In this document: positions 43,786 through 53,667 of the stretch, one piece after another
How the letters are laid out: each line of letters opens with the position of its first letter
How positions within the stretch are numbered: the stretch's first letter is position 1
NCBI RefSeq assembly: GCF_001553345.1
Contig: NZ_KQ960771.1
Coordinates: 492,759-556,758, forward strand
Length of the DNA stretch: 64,000 nucleotides
Origin: Veillonella sp. DNF00869
GTDB taxonomy: Bacteria > Bacillota > Negativicutes > Veillonellales > Veillonellaceae
Reading direction: 5' to 3'
Program-made: the position numbers and the translations under genes
The notes under the pieces: generated by a model
What the model was told of the DNA's origin: nothing
Databases searched by the model: none
What the model saw: only the letters and a program-made list of their open reading frames with translations

Positions 43786-45802
43786 GACTTTCACCTCGTA
43801 CTTGGAACCAACGAATGCCATAGCCGATGAAACGTACCGCTATAATCGCTACTAAACCTATGACGATACCTAATAATAATCCATCATAACCACGAGCAAT
43901 GGACATGTACACTGGTGTACGTAAATGACAGAATGTTTCCACCATAGAAGCAATACCTATGACTGCCGCTATGGATAAAGCAAAATGCATGACCATTGGA
44001 ATACGGCGTCCCACAGCATAGGCTGCCAGCATAAACGCTGGATGACCGATTAAAAACTCTTTTTCACGAGGGCGAGCATACATCGTGTTTTCTAAAAATC
44101 TACGTAAAGCTAGTTCCCAAGACGGTACTGGTACGCCAGCTGTATGACCACTACGCCCTACAAAGACATAGGCCACTACCGCTAAAGCCCCAACGATTAA
44201 TAAACTATAGACTTTAATATCAATTTGAACAAATTCTGTAATAAAAGATTTCACATCACTTACAGAAGATATAGTTCGTCCTTTCCAAATCGGAAAGCGT
44301 TGCAAATATGCTATGGCAGTCAATAGTACTGGTGCCACAAAGGTTAATTTTACGCCTCGGAATAATGCAAATTCCATGAAGAACTGCGTACTACCTAACA
44401 TGGCAGCAATACTAATTCCCCCAATAGCTGCAATCAAGGCTGCCACGACTAGATATACCACAGATTCTAAGGTACTTCTCCAAGGAGATATACCCGTGTG
44501 GTTCCGTTTTGACCAACAATCAAAGATCATCGTCATTGCCAATACTGGAGCAGAAATAGCGGCTACTAATGCCCAAGCCGACATAATTTTTGTCCCTGTA
44601 GTCAATATATAGATACCAACAGAAACGATACTGCCCAGTGCGAATAAACCTAGTAAATATGATTTACGTATATGTACGAACTGACCTAATGTAAGTGTTG
44701 CCAAGCTTATGACACCTGTCATCGTTAATAATCGCAACAGGGTATTCGGGAAGTACACTGGATATACAGAGGCTTCTCCAGTAGTAAAACCACGAGCTTG
44801 TAGTTTGTCTGTCACTTGTTTCGCCACAAACAATGTAGTTTCTAAAGCAGTTTTATTATCTACACCTTGTTCATAAATTGGAAATAAGTTATACCGTATA
44901 TTTCGTTCAATATCGCTAATATAGAACCATTGAATTAACTCAGCTGGGGTTAATTTACGTACTTCTTCCTTAGATACTGTGTACAATCTTCCTACTTTAT
45001 AATGATTGGCATTGGCCATCTCCAAGAACCCTGCTTGTGGAAAATATTGCAATTGATTCACCGCTTCAATTCCTACTAGCGGAATTTGGCGTTTCTCTAA
45101 TTGCTCCAGTGTGCGATCCACATGTAATGGATATCCTAACGCTTCTTTTCCAACAAAAATCATGCCTGTTACACCAGATATACCATCAATACGTTGGAAT
45201 ACATGATCTACGTCTTCTACTGTGGCACCTTTATAATTTGTTGGTCGAACAATCACATGAAAGCCAAGTTTAGCTACTTCTTCAGCTTGTAATCTAGAAA
45301 TACCTAAATTCATATCTTTTAAAGAATCACTTGGTAAAGCTAATCCTAACATAGGGCCTAGCTCTGTTTGCAATATATGTACTTTATTTTGACCTAAACG
45401 GCGTAATAAATCATCCTGTACTTCTTGAAAGTAAGCTTCTTTACCTGGAATCATTCCGATATAGGTAGTACCTGGTTGCACTCCTGTGATTTGTAATTGT
45501 TGTAAATCATTAGATGTATACATACGAATATGACCAGCATCGGTTTCCTTTTGTAAGGTTCTATCATAAATAGCTAATGCTGTAATCCCAGACTCCTTGG
45601 CAGATGCAATTGCCTCCCCTAAAGATCTTTTTTCATAGGCATTAGCACGAAGTAAACCATCATAATCTATAATATTTTCAATTTGTTCTTGCTGAGCCTC
45701 AATGTAATGACGCTCTTTTACTAATAGTAATCCACTTACAATACCAGCAACAAGAAAAGCTAATAAAATCCATGTATAGAAAGATATGTTTTTTAACTTC
45801 AT
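43778..45802 (-). CDS. DUF5693 family multi-pass membrane protein
   Basis: 674 aa. One N-terminal membrane segment (about 8-26), a large extracytoplasmic domain to about 360, then roughly eight to ten helices in the C-terminal half. The N-terminal domain resembles a TIM-barrel-like fold seen in DUF5693 proteins (IDYDGLLRANAYEKRSL..ALAIYDRTL). Function is not established. Its tight coupling to csaB suggests a role in assembling or exporting the pyruvylated polymer. Confidence 0.78.
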   Translation of the reverse strand: MKLKNISFYTWILLAFLVAGIVSGLLLVKERHYIEAQQEQIENIIDYDGLLRANAYEKRSLGEAIASAKESGITALAIYDRTLQKETDAGHIRMYTSNDLQQLQITGVQPGTTYIGMIPGKEAYFQEVQDDLLRRLGQNKVHILQTELGPMLGLALPSDSLKDMNLGISRLQAEEVAKLGFHVIVRPTNYKGATVEDVDHVFQRIDGISGVTGMIFVGKEALGYPLHVDRTLEQLEKRQIPLVGIEAVNQLQYFPQAGFLEMANANHYKVGRLYTVSKEEVRKLTPAELIQWFYISDIERNIRYNLFPIYEQGVDNKTALETTLFVAKQVTDKLQARGFTTGEASVYPVYFPNTLLRLLTMTGVISLATLTLGQFVHIRKSYLLGLFALGSIVSVGIYILTTGTKIMSAWALVAAISAPVLAMTMIFDCWSKRNHTGISPWRSTLESVVYLVVAALIAAIGGISIAAMLGSTQFFMEFALFRGVKLTFVAPVLLTAIAYLQRFPIWKGRTISSVSDVKSFITEFVQIDIKVYSLLIVGALAVVAYVFVGRSGHTAGVPVPSWELALRRFLENTMYARPREKEFLIGHPAFMLAAYAVGRRIPMVMHFALSIAAVIGIASMVETFCHLRTPVYMSIARGYDGLLLGIVIGLVAIIAVRFIGYGIRWFQVRGESHV

Positions 45803-45810
45803 AGTTCCTC

Positions 45811-46536
45811 CTACTGTGTTACTGGATGAACAAATACGTGAATCTCTTCACGCCCCGTTTCTACACGATCCAAATGAACAGGAATTGGGAAGTTTTCAAA
45901 ATTATAAAGAGGTATCGCTTTCACAGCTCCGCTAGACAAGCGATTCAAACTAGCACCACCAATGGATAACTTTTCAGTAGAAAATTGTAGTGTATTACCT
46001 TCAATCTCCAAATGACCTTGTATAGTTACCTTACCTGATAAAAAGCCACCTACATCAATCTGACCACTCATAACAACACCTCGATCAGATATATCGACTG
46101 TTTCAATCGTCAAACCTTTTGTACCTTTTTCAGATAACTGCTGTTCAATATATTGTTTCAAATCATCTTGATGTATGATTCCCTCAATATGACCTTGCCC
46201 AAAACTAGTGAAGTGCAATCGTTCCTCTAAAAACAGCTCTACTGGCTCCACTTTAATTTGTCGTAAATCAAAAGCTAGTCGTTGGACTTTCAATTTACCT
46301 AGCATAACACCATCCAAATAGCCGCGAAATGAATCAATGTCTCCTAAGGTTAACTTAATTCCTGGCGATGATTCAATGCGCATAGATTGCGCTTCTGGAT
46401 GTAAAGCCCCTTGCAATCTAGATTCCACCTGACTACTTACGAAAGATGGTAATACTAAGGAAGAAAGCCCTAGGATAATACCGACTACTACTAAGATAAA
46501 CACTATTGTTTTTAAAAAGAAATTTCTCACGGTCAC
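45811..46536 (-). CDS. DUF2993 (LmeA-like) family protein
   Basis: 241 aa. An N-terminal membrane anchor or signal (about 8-30) is followed by a beta-rich domain typical of DUF2993 (SFRGYLDGVMLGKLKVQRLAFDLRQI). LmeA of actinobacteria binds phospholipids at the cell envelope; similar lipid binding here is an inference. It lies eight bases upstream of the DUF5693 gene and downstream of prfB. Confidence 0.78.
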   Translation of the reverse strand: MTVRNFFLKTIVFILVVVGIILGLSSLVLPSFVSSQVESRLQGALHPEAQSMRIESSPGIKLTLGDIDSFRGYLDGVMLGKLKVQRLAFDLRQIKVEPVELFLEERLHFTSFGQGHIEGIIHQDDLKQYIEQQLSEKGTKGLTIETVDISDRGVVMSGQIDVGGFLSGKVTIQGHLEIEGNTLQFSTEKLSIGGASLNRLSSGAVKAIPLYNFENFPIPVHLDRVETGREEIHVFVHPVTQ

Positions 46537-46540
46537 TCCA

Positions 46541-47648
46541 TTATATTGATAAATTCGCTTCTTTCTTCAAGAAACCTTCCATAAATTGATCTAGGTTACC
46601 ATCCATAACTGCCTGTACATTACCAGTTTCCACACTGGTACGATGATCTTTTACCATATTATAAGGATGGAACACATACGAACGAATTTGACTTCCCCAT
46701 TCAATAGCTTGATACGTACCGCCTAATTGTTCTTTTAATTCAGCTTGTTTTTCTAACTCTAATTCAAATAATTTAGCTCGCAATAATTTTAAACATTGCT
46801 CTCTATTTTGAATTTGTGAGCGTTCACTTTGACACTGTACGACAATCCCTGTCGGAGTATGTGTCATACGTACTGCAGAGTCTGTTTTGTTGATGTGCTG
46901 TCCACCTGCACCGCTAGCACGGTATGTATCTACCTGTACATCTTTCATATCCAAATTAATTTCTACAGTCTCATCAATTTCAGGCATCACATCGACAGCA
47001 CAGAATGATGTGTGGCGACGTGCGGCAGAATCAAAAGGAGAAATACGAACTAAACGATGGACCCCTTTTTCAGATTTCATATACCCAAAAGCGTTTTCCC
47101 CTTTGATGAGGAATGTGGCACTTTTAATGCCCGCTTCATCACCTACTTGTTCATCCATAAGAGAAATACTATACCCTTGTTTTTCTGCCCAACGCAAGTA
47201 CATACGAATCAACATGGAGCACCAATCTTGTGCCTCCGTACCACCGGCACCAGCATGGAATGTAAGGATGGCATTGTTCTTATCGTATTCACCACTTAAT
47301 AAAAGCAATACTTCACGATGTTCTACTTCATGGGTCAACTGTTCTACCATAGTAGTCAATTCACCTTCCATAGATGTATCTTCCTCATCGATGGCCATTT
47401 CTAACATGAGCTTTGCTTCTTCAATGTCTGTAACAAGTTTTTTATATCCTTCTACGGCATCTTTTAATTGCGTAGCTTCTTGGGAAATATCACGAGCCGA
47501 ATCTGGATCATTCCAAAAATCAGGATCACTCATTTTTATATCTAATGTTAATATGCGTTCTTCTTTTTGAGCGATGTTAAAGTGAATCCCTCATTCCAAA
47601 AATACGCTCCTCTAAATTGTCAATAGGACCTTTTAAGTCTTCTAACAA
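46541..47648 (-). CDS. prfB: Peptide chain release factor 2 with programmed +1 frameshift
   Basis: Full product about 368 aa from two frames: 47648-47580, then, after skipping T at 47579, 47578-46541. Frame 1 starts at TTG (47648) behind AGAGGTG and encodes 23 residues (starting MLEDLKGPIDNLEERIF) before CTT TAA. The second frame continues LNIAQKEERILTLDIKMSDPDFW. RF2 motifs are the GGQ loop (RASGAGGQHINKTDSAVR) and the SPF tripeptide (ISPFDSA). The frameshift stop is TAA, not the usual TGA, and an SD-like GAGGG lies five bases before the CTT. The family autoregulates by slow termination at this stop. Confidence 0.93.
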
Positions 47649-47675
47649 TTTATTCACCTCTTTCTTTCATTCTAT

Positions 47676-47722
47676 AAAACAAATGGCCGCACAGGAGATG
47701 TGTCACCTCGCTGCGTGGCCAT
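47676..47722 (-). terminator. Hairpin between secA and prfB
   Basis: ATGGCCGCACAG pairs with CTGCGTGGCCAT (one mismatch) around an inner GAG/CTC loop, followed on the minus strand by TTTGTTTTAT. It is a terminator or attenuator that lowers read-through from secA to prfB. Confidence 0.65.
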
Positions 47723-47728
47723 GAAAGT

Positions 47729-50167
47729 CTAGTCTACGTTTTGTGGTTCCAACACGTCTTCATGGTGGGTCTTAGCATCAGCTAGATGATCAACCGGTTC
47801 TTCTTCTGCTATTGTATCCACATTAATTTGGATACGGTATAAATACATAATTGTTTCATCCGTAATAGCTTGTTTCATATTTTCGAACATGTCATAAGCC
47901 TCAAATTTATATTCTACTAATGGATTTTTTTGTCCATAAGCGCGTAGGCCAATCCCTTCTTTTAACATATCCATAGCATCCAAATGTTCCATCCATTTGC
48001 TATCCACAACTTTTAGCATGATTGCTTTCTCAAGCTCACGCATATTTGCTTCTCCAAATAAGGATTCACGTTTTTCATATTCTTTGTGGGCAATGTCAAT
48101 TAAGTGGTCCTGTAATTCTGCACGACCATACTCTTCCATTTGTTCCACTGTCAACATACCTGGTTCCAAGAAATAGATCTCTAAATGCTTTAATAAACCT
48201 TCATAGTTCCATTCTTCTGGATATAATTTTTCATCTGCATATTGATTCATAGCGTTGATAATTAAGTTATCTACCATATGTAAAATCGTTTCACGCAAGG
48301 ATTGGTTATTTAAGATCAAACGACGTTGTCCGTATAATACTTCCCGTTGTTGATTCATAACATCATCATATTCCAAGATATACTTACGAATATTAAAGTT
48401 ATGATTTTCTACTTTTTTCTGTGCTCGTTCGATGGATTTAGTAATCAAAGAATGCTCAATTGGCTCATCTTCTTCCATACCTAATTTATCCATCATACCA
48501 GCAATATTATCTGCGCCAAAAATACGCATTAAATCATCTTCCAAAGATAAGAAGAATTGAGAGGAACCATTGTCCCCTTGACGGCCAGAACGACCGCGCA
48601 ACTGATTGTCGATACGACGACTTTCATGTCGCTCAGTGCCCAAAATATGTAAGCCACCTAGTTCAGCTACTCCTTCTCCTAAGGAAATATCTGTACCACG
48701 ACCCGCCATATTGGTAGCAATTGTTACCATACCATACTGACCTGCATTAGCAACAATTTCCGCTTCTTTTTCATGATGTTTCGCATTCAATACATTATGT
48801 GGTACGCCAGCTTTCGTCAACATATCACTAAGCATTTCAGATTGCGTAATGGAAGTAGTACCCACCAAGATTGGTTGACCTGTTTTATGACGTTCCACTA
48901 CATCACGAACTACAGCACGATATTTAGCCTCTTTTGTTTTAAAGATTAAATCAGGCATATCAATACGCGCCAACACTTTATTCGGCGGAATTTCGTAAAC
49001 TTCCAAACCGTAAATGTTATTAAATTCTTGTTCTTCTGTTTTCGCTGTACCAGTCATACCAGACAATTTTTCATACATACGGAAATAGTTCTGGAAAGTA
49101 ATAGAGGCTAAGGTTTGACTTTCACGTTCTACACGTAAGCCTTCTTTTGCCTCAATGGCTTGGTGTAAGCCATCGGAATAGCGACGACCGAACATCAAAC
49201 GACCAGTAAATTCATCAACAATAACAACCTCGCCATCTTTCACGACATAATCTTTATCTCGCTCCATCATAGCATAGGCACGAAGAGAAGCACTTAACAA
49301 GTGATTCAATTCTAAGTTAGAGGAATCATATAAGTTTTCGATGTGTAACATTTTTTCAACTTTTGCAATCCCTTCATCTGTAGGGGCAATCGTTTTTTGT
49401 TTTTCATCAATAGTGTAATCTTCATCTTTCACCAAGTGTGGCACTATTTTAGCTAATTCATAATAGCGTTCTGTAGAGCGTTCCCCTGGACCAGAAATAA
49501 TGAGTGGCGTACGAGCTTCATCAATTAAGATAGAATCCACTTCATCGACAATAGCATAGTTCAATGGGCGTTGTACCATTTGATCTGCATGGATAACCAT
49601 GTTGTCACGTAAATAGTCAAAGCCAAACTCATTGTTTGTACCATACGTTATATCTGCTCCATAGGATTGTTTCCGTTGATCGTAATCTAAACCAGCTACG
49701 ATTAAGCCAGTAGATAAACCTAGGAAGTTATATAAACGTCCCATCCACTCGCTGTCACGCTTAGCCAAATAATCATTAACGGTTACCACGTGAACACCTT
49801 TACCAGATAGAGCGTTTAAATATACTGGTAAGGTAGCTACCAAAGTTTTACCTTCACCTGTACGCATTTCTGCAATATTACCACGATGTAATACAATACC
49901 ACCAATCATTTGCACATCGAAATGACGCATGCCCAATACCCGTTTAGATGCTTCACGAACTACAGCAAATGCTTCTGGCAAAATATCATCTAATGTTTCA
50001 CCTTTAGCCAATCTTTCTTTGAATTCTTCTGTTTTAGCTCGCAAAGAAGTATCGCTCAAGGATAACAAAGACGGTTCCAGTCCATTAATTTCTTCAACAA
50101 TGGACCGAATCCGTTTAATTTCTTTTGCATTTTTATTGCCCAATAGCTTTTGTATAAAACCTAACAA
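47729..50167 (-). CDS. secA: Protein translocase ATPase SecA
   Basis: 812 aa motor of the Sec pathway. The nucleotide motifs are [29 protein letters not shown] and the later [11 protein letters not shown] and RGRSGRQGD. The start is TTG at 50167 ([20 protein letters not shown]), which matches SecA openings and has GGAG nine bases upstream; the TTG at 50176 sits directly against the ribosome site. The C-terminus ends without the CxCxSG...CC zinc tail that binds SecB. A consensus promoter lies upstream. Confidence 0.97.
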   Translation of the reverse strand: MLGFIQKLLGNKNAKEIKRIRSIVEEINGLEPSLLSLSDTSLRAKTEEFKERLAKGETLDDILPEAFAVVREASKRVLGMRHFDVQMIGGIVLHRGNIAEMRTGEGKTLVATLPVYLNALSGKGVHVVTVNDYLAKRDSEWMGRLYNFLGLSTGLIVAGLDYDQRKQSYGADITYGTNNEFGFDYLRDNMVIHADQMVQRPLNYAIVDEVDSILIDEARTPLIISGPGERSTERYYELAKIVPHLVKDEDYTIDEKQKTIAPTDEGIAKVEKMLHIENLYDSSNLELNHLLSASLRAYAMMERDKDYVVKDGEVVIVDEFTGRLMFGRRYSDGLHQAIEAKEGLRVERESQTLASITFQNYFRMYEKLSGMTGTAKTEEQEFNNIYGLEVYEIPPNKVLARIDMPDLIFKTKEAKYRAVVRDVVERHKTGQPILVGTTSITQSEMLSDMLTKAGVPHNVLNAKHHEKEAEIVANAGQYGMVTIATNMAGRGTDISLGEGVAELGGLHILGTERHESRRIDNQLRGRSGRQGDNGSSQFFLSLEDDLMRIFGADNIAGMMDKLGMEEDEPIEHSLITKSIERAQKKVENHNFNIRKYILEYDDVMNQQREVLYGQRRLILNNQSLRETILHMVDNLIINAMNQYADEKLYPEEWNYEGLLKHLEIYFLEPGMLTVEQMEEYGRAELQDHLIDIAHKEYEKRESLFGEANMRELEKAIMLKVVDSKWMEHLDAMDMLKEGIGLRAYGQKNPLVEYKFEAYDMFENMKQAITDETIMYLYRIQINVDTIAEEEPVDHLADAKTHHEDVLEPQNVD

Positions 50168-50224
50168 ATATCTCAACTCCTTAAATATGGAAAGTATTTC
50201 AATTAAATACTATGTATCTAGATT

Positions 50225-50253
50225 ATTATAGCCTACTAGCACTTAATAGTCAA
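50225..50253 (-). promoter_or_regulatory. Promoter of secA
   Basis: Minus-strand TTGACT (50248-50253), 17-base spacer, TATAAT (50225-50230), about 60 bases before the start codon. Confidence 0.85.
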
Positions 50254-50291
50254 AAAGAACTGCGCTTTTTAAGACATCTTCATGGAACACT

Positions 50292-50336
50292 CACAAAACA
50301 AATACTAGGAAGTCTCCCGCAACGAAGACTTCCTAG
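50292..50336 (-). terminator. Terminator of the 145-aa gene
   Basis: CTAGGAAGTCT pairs with AGACTTCCTAG (50305-50336), followed on the minus strand by TATTTGTTTTGTG. Confidence 0.8.
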
Positions 50337-50355
50337 CATTCTATACTTATTATGA

Positions 50356-50793
50356 CTAATGCAGCAAAGTTTTACATGTACTTTGCATCCTTTGTTTCAT
50401 ATTCCAATACCGATAGGATCGTTGTAGCTCCCGTAGTTGTTCTGTCAAGGCTACTCCTTCTAATAAAGAACGAACTAAATCAGCAGACTTCATATATAAC
50501 TCATCGATCTTTACAGCCTGCACATAATTAATACTTCCTTCATTGCGAATAATTACATCCACCAAACTGACATACTCTTCTACAATTCCATCATTAAACT
50601 TAGCACTCTCCAATTGATTATGATTGATGGCCATATTCATACAGGTACAAAGCATGCACATATACTCCACCGCACCTGCTAACTTTTTCGGTGTTAAAGC
50701 CGTTTGCAGTTGTTCTTTGGCTACTGTCAACGACGTACTAAAAAGGATCTTATAAAAACCTGTTTTGTCTAATGTATAATCGTATTCATTCAT
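50356..50793 (-). CDS. Hypothetical protein (145 aa)
   Basis: Unrecognised. The product starts MNEYDYTLDKTGFYKILFST and looks all-helical and soluble, with a cysteine- and methionine-rich helix near residues 44-55 (YMCMLCTCMNMAIN). It has no signal peptide. GGGGGA precedes the ATG. A minus-strand TGTTATACT (extended -10, 50924-50932) about 130 bases upstream is a possible promoter. The leader contains a strong AAAGGAGGAG followed by a GCCC/GGGC hairpin but no useful frame. Confidence 0.65.
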   Translation of the reverse strand: MNEYDYTLDKTGFYKILFSTSLTVAKEQLQTALTPKKLAGAVEYMCMLCTCMNMAINHNQLESAKFNDGIVEEYVSLVDVIIRNEGSINYVQAVKIDELYMKSADLVRSLLEGVALTEQLRELQRSYRYWNMKQRMQSTCKTLLH

Positions 50794-50932
50794 AGGTATC
50801 CCCCTTACTGGTGTTTCTATTAATTCTATACGTTCTTATAGACCATCTTTCATATTCGCCCGGCCTAGGGCTCCTCCTTTCTCTTACTATTTCATTTCGC
50901 AAAAATATGGGCGTTCTTTACAAAGTATAACA

Positions 50933-51171
50933 AAAGTTGATATTTTGCTATTGATTATCATCCTGATTTGTATTTATAATATATATTTTTTCACTATTCG
51001 TCAATTATTTCCCACTATAAAAGTCATATAAAATACTCATAATGCTTTATATATCAGCACTTTTAATCATATATAGTAACATTATGTACTGACGCTATAT
51101 ATTTACATTAAAAACTACTGTCCAATATACAGCTAGAAATATCTCCAACTTTCTAGTAATATATATCAAAA
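50933..51171. other. Intergenic region without a supported gene
   Basis: AT-rich gap between the promoter of the 145-aa gene and the terminator of tRNA-Leu. No frame with a ribosome site, and no long repeat, was seen. Confidence 0.4.
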
Positions 51172-51206
51172 ATAAAAAAGCAGATACTGTTTACACAGTA
51201 TCTGCT
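51172..51206 (-). terminator. Terminator of tRNA-Leu(CAA)
   Basis: AGCAGATACTGT / ACAGTATCTGCT with a TTAC loop, followed on the minus strand by TTTTTTATT. Confidence 0.92.
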
Positions 51207-51212
51207 AATCCT

Positions 51213-51296
51213 TGGTGCCGGAGGTGGGACTTGAACCCACACGGTGTTACCCGCTTGATTTTGAGTCAAGTGCGTCTGCCATTCCGCCACTCCGGC
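51213..51296 (-). tRNA. tRNA-Leu (anticodon CAA)
   Basis: Acceptor GCCGGAG pairs with CTCCGGC, discriminator A, encoded CCA. The anticodon loop CTCAAAA gives CAA. A long variable arm and T loop GGTTCAAGTCC are present. It is a single-gene unit with its own promoter and terminator. Confidence 0.95.
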
Positions 51297-51310
51297 TCGT
51301 CAATGATATT

Positions 51311-51339
51311 AGTATACACAGGAGCAGAAAAATTGTCAA
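51311..51339 (-). promoter_or_regulatory. Promoter of tRNA-Leu(CAA)
   Basis: Minus-strand TTGACA (51334-51339), 17-base spacer, TATACT (51311-51316), 15 bases before the tRNA. Confidence 0.88.
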
Positions 51340-51408
51340 TCTTTTTCTACCCCTCTATTATACTTAAAACGCAAATTATTCTTGCATTTATATTTCTTAT
51401 AGTATCCC

Positions 51409-52788
51409 TCAAGATTTACCTTGTCCATAAGTCTCACAAGAATCTACAAAAGCTCTAGCCGCTGCCTCACTACCTGAAAAATTTATATGCAAATAAGAGG
51501 CTAAAATATTTTTATAGGAGTATCCCCCTTGATAGGCCTTAGGCTTACGCCCTCCTACTAACTCAAAGGCCCAAGGAAATGGACTTTGTGTAGGTGTCAT
51601 AGTAGAAAAATGAAACTCATGTCCCTGTAAAGTATCTTTCACAGACCCTAAAATACTTGGCTCCAACATAGTAGCACTTACATAACCTACACGTTGTAAG
51701 CTTTGCTGCATTTCACAGGTAGCTGGTACAATCCCCACCATAGGATACGTATTTCCTTCGAAATCAGTCACTGCTTCTGTCATATACATGAGACCGCCGC
51801 ATTCCGCATAGATTGGCATACCTTTTTCACTGGCCTTACGTATACTATCTTTCATAGATTCATTATTCCCTAATTGAGATAAAAACATCTCTGGAAAACC
51901 ACCACCAAAAAAGATCCCATCTACATCTGGCAAGGATTCATCTTGTAAAGGACTAAAATAATGCAACTCCGCCCCTTCTGCTTCTAACGCTGCTAGGCTA
52001 GCTGGATAGTAGAAGGAGAATGCTTCATCCAAGGCGATGCCAATGCGCGCGCGTTTTTCTATAGCCTCTACTACCTCCTCAGTTTCCACAGACAAGTCCG
52101 CCGCACTTTGAGCTAACTCTACTAAGGCTTCTAAATTCACCATGACTTTCACAGCTTCACGAATGGTAGCAATAGCCTCTGTAGGATCAACTTCTGTCAC
52201 TGGTGTCAATCCTAAATGACGTTCTGGTGATTGCATGCGCTCATCACGACGAATGGCACCTAGTACAGGAACCCCTAATTTCTTCATCGCCGTCCGTATC
52301 ATATGTTCATGATTATCCGATCCTAATCGGTTTAAGATAACCCCACCAAATTGTACCTCTGGGTCATAATCACGAAAGCCTTTAGCAATGGCTGCCGCAC
52401 TTTCTCCCATAGCCTTACAATCGATAACTAACACCACCGGAGCTTTTAAATCTTTGGCAACTTGCGCCGTGGAACTAACGCCTTCACGTCCCCCATCATA
52501 AAGACCCATTACACCTTCTATAATAGAAATATCAGCAGTCTCCGCTTGCCCCACAAAAAAGGGAATCAACTTATGTGGTGGCACAAGCCAGGTATCTAAA
52601 TTATAGCATTCTCGTTGACTAGCAATTTTATGAAAGCCCGGATCAATATAATCCGGGCCTACTTTAAATGCCTGTACCGCTTTGCCCTGCTCTGTCAAAG
52701 CCGCCAATAGCCCTGCTACAATGGTTGTTTTTCCAACACCAGAGTTGGTGCCTGCTATAACAATTCTTGGTCGTTGTACAGTGTTCAT
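51409..52788 (-). CDS. cbiA: Cobyrinate a,c-diamide synthase
   Basis: 459 aa. The N-terminal dethiobiotin-synthetase-like ATPase has IVIAGTNSGVGKTT and KVGPDYIDPGFH. The C-terminal glutamine amidotransferase domain has the nucleophile in MPIYAECGGLMYMTE and the late His (GHEFHFST). It amidates the a and c side chains during adenosylcobalamin synthesis. Last gene of a short minus-strand cbiK-cbiL-cbiA group. Confidence 0.94.
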   Translation of the reverse strand: MNTVQRPRIVIAGTNSGVGKTTIVAGLLAALTEQGKAVQAFKVGPDYIDPGFHKIASQRECYNLDTWLVPPHKLIPFFVGQAETADISIIEGVMGLYDGGREGVSSTAQVAKDLKAPVVLVIDCKAMGESAAAIAKGFRDYDPEVQFGGVILNRLGSDNHEHMIRTAMKKLGVPVLGAIRRDERMQSPERHLGLTPVTEVDPTEAIATIREAVKVMVNLEALVELAQSAADLSVETEEVVEAIEKRARIGIALDEAFSFYYPASLAALEAEGAELHYFSPLQDESLPDVDGIFFGGGFPEMFLSQLGNNESMKDSIRKASEKGMPIYAECGGLMYMTEAVTDFEGNTYPMVGIVPATCEMQQSLQRVGYVSATMLEPSILGSVKDTLQGHEFHFSTMTPTQSPFPWAFELVGGRKPKAYQGGYSYKNILASYLHINFSGSEAAARAFVDSCETYGQGKS

Positions 52789-52798
52789 AAAATACCTC

Positions 52799-53506
52799 TT
52801 AGCGATCTTTACGTTTCGCCAAAATTGTAGATAAATAGTTTAATTTTGTATCAGATGGCAAAGCATCTACATTACGATAGACTTCTTCCTCTGGTAATCC
52901 AACACGAGAAATCATCACAGCCTCTTCTGCCATATCATGTTTGCGAAGTGTTTCTTGCACTTCAGAGAAGTTTCGATACACTTTCATAATGACTGCATCA
53001 TCAGCTACGGCAAGTACAGCATCAATTTTTTCTTTTGGTGCTGTAGCTGGAATAATCGCTAATACTTCTTCTTTTTCTACAATTGGGTACCCCAAGTGGG
53101 ATCCGATTGCACAAAATGCAGTAACACCTGGAATAGTTTCAATATCAAAACCAGCAGATTCTACTAAGCGATATACATACATATATGTACTGTAGAACAT
53201 TGGATCTCCCAATGTTAAGAATACAACTTTTTTACCTTCTTCTAGTAATCCAGTAATGATTCTACGTGCTTCTTCCCAACCTTTAGATTGTTCAGTATCA
53301 TCCAATACCATTGGGAATACAACAGGTACGATTTCTGTATGTTCTTGAATATATGGTTCTGCAATATGTAAGGCTACAGAGCCATCTTTTTTTTCTGTTT
53401 TCGGTGTAATAATGACATCTGCTTCTCCAACAATGCGAGCAGCTTTTACAGTCATCAACTCAGAGTCCCCAGGACCTACACCAATACCATATAATTTACC
53501 TTTCAT
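52799..53506 (-). CDS. cbiL: Precorrin-2/cobalt-factor-2 C20-methyltransferase
   Basis: 235 aa tetrapyrrole methylase. The start KLYGIGVGPGDSELMTVKAARI, TLGDPMFYSTYMYV and the ETIPGVTAFCAIGSHLGYP segment identify the C20 enzyme. The ATG at 53506 has GAGGTG upstream; the in-frame extension to 53617 is non-homologous. It sits between cbiK and cbiA, consistent with the anaerobic cobalt-early route. Confidence 0.93.
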   Translation of the reverse strand: MKGKLYGIGVGPGDSELMTVKAARIVGEADVIITPKTEKKDGSVALHIAEPYIQEHTEIVPVVFPMVLDDTEQSKGWEEARRIITGLLEEGKKVVFLTLGDPMFYSTYMYVYRLVESAGFDIETIPGVTAFCAIGSHLGYPIVEKEEVLAIIPATAPKEKIDAVLAVADDAVIMKVYRNFSEVQETLRKHDMAEEAVMISRVGLPEEEVYRNVDALPSDTKLNYLSTILAKRKDR

Positions 53507-53667
53507 CAGGACACCTCTTTTATATATCAACATTGAACTAGTAAGAATCACTAATTCCAAACTACTATAATTAATTAGTATATCATGACTTGCTATGAAT
53601 GTACACGACACCACCAAGTATTTCTCTTATTAAGTCGCATAACCACCGACATACATGATTTATAGTT

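Noticed and set aside
46887..47570. 227-codon plus-strand frame opposite prfB
   Set aside because: It is a shadow of prfB on the other strand; the prfB protein is unmistakable.
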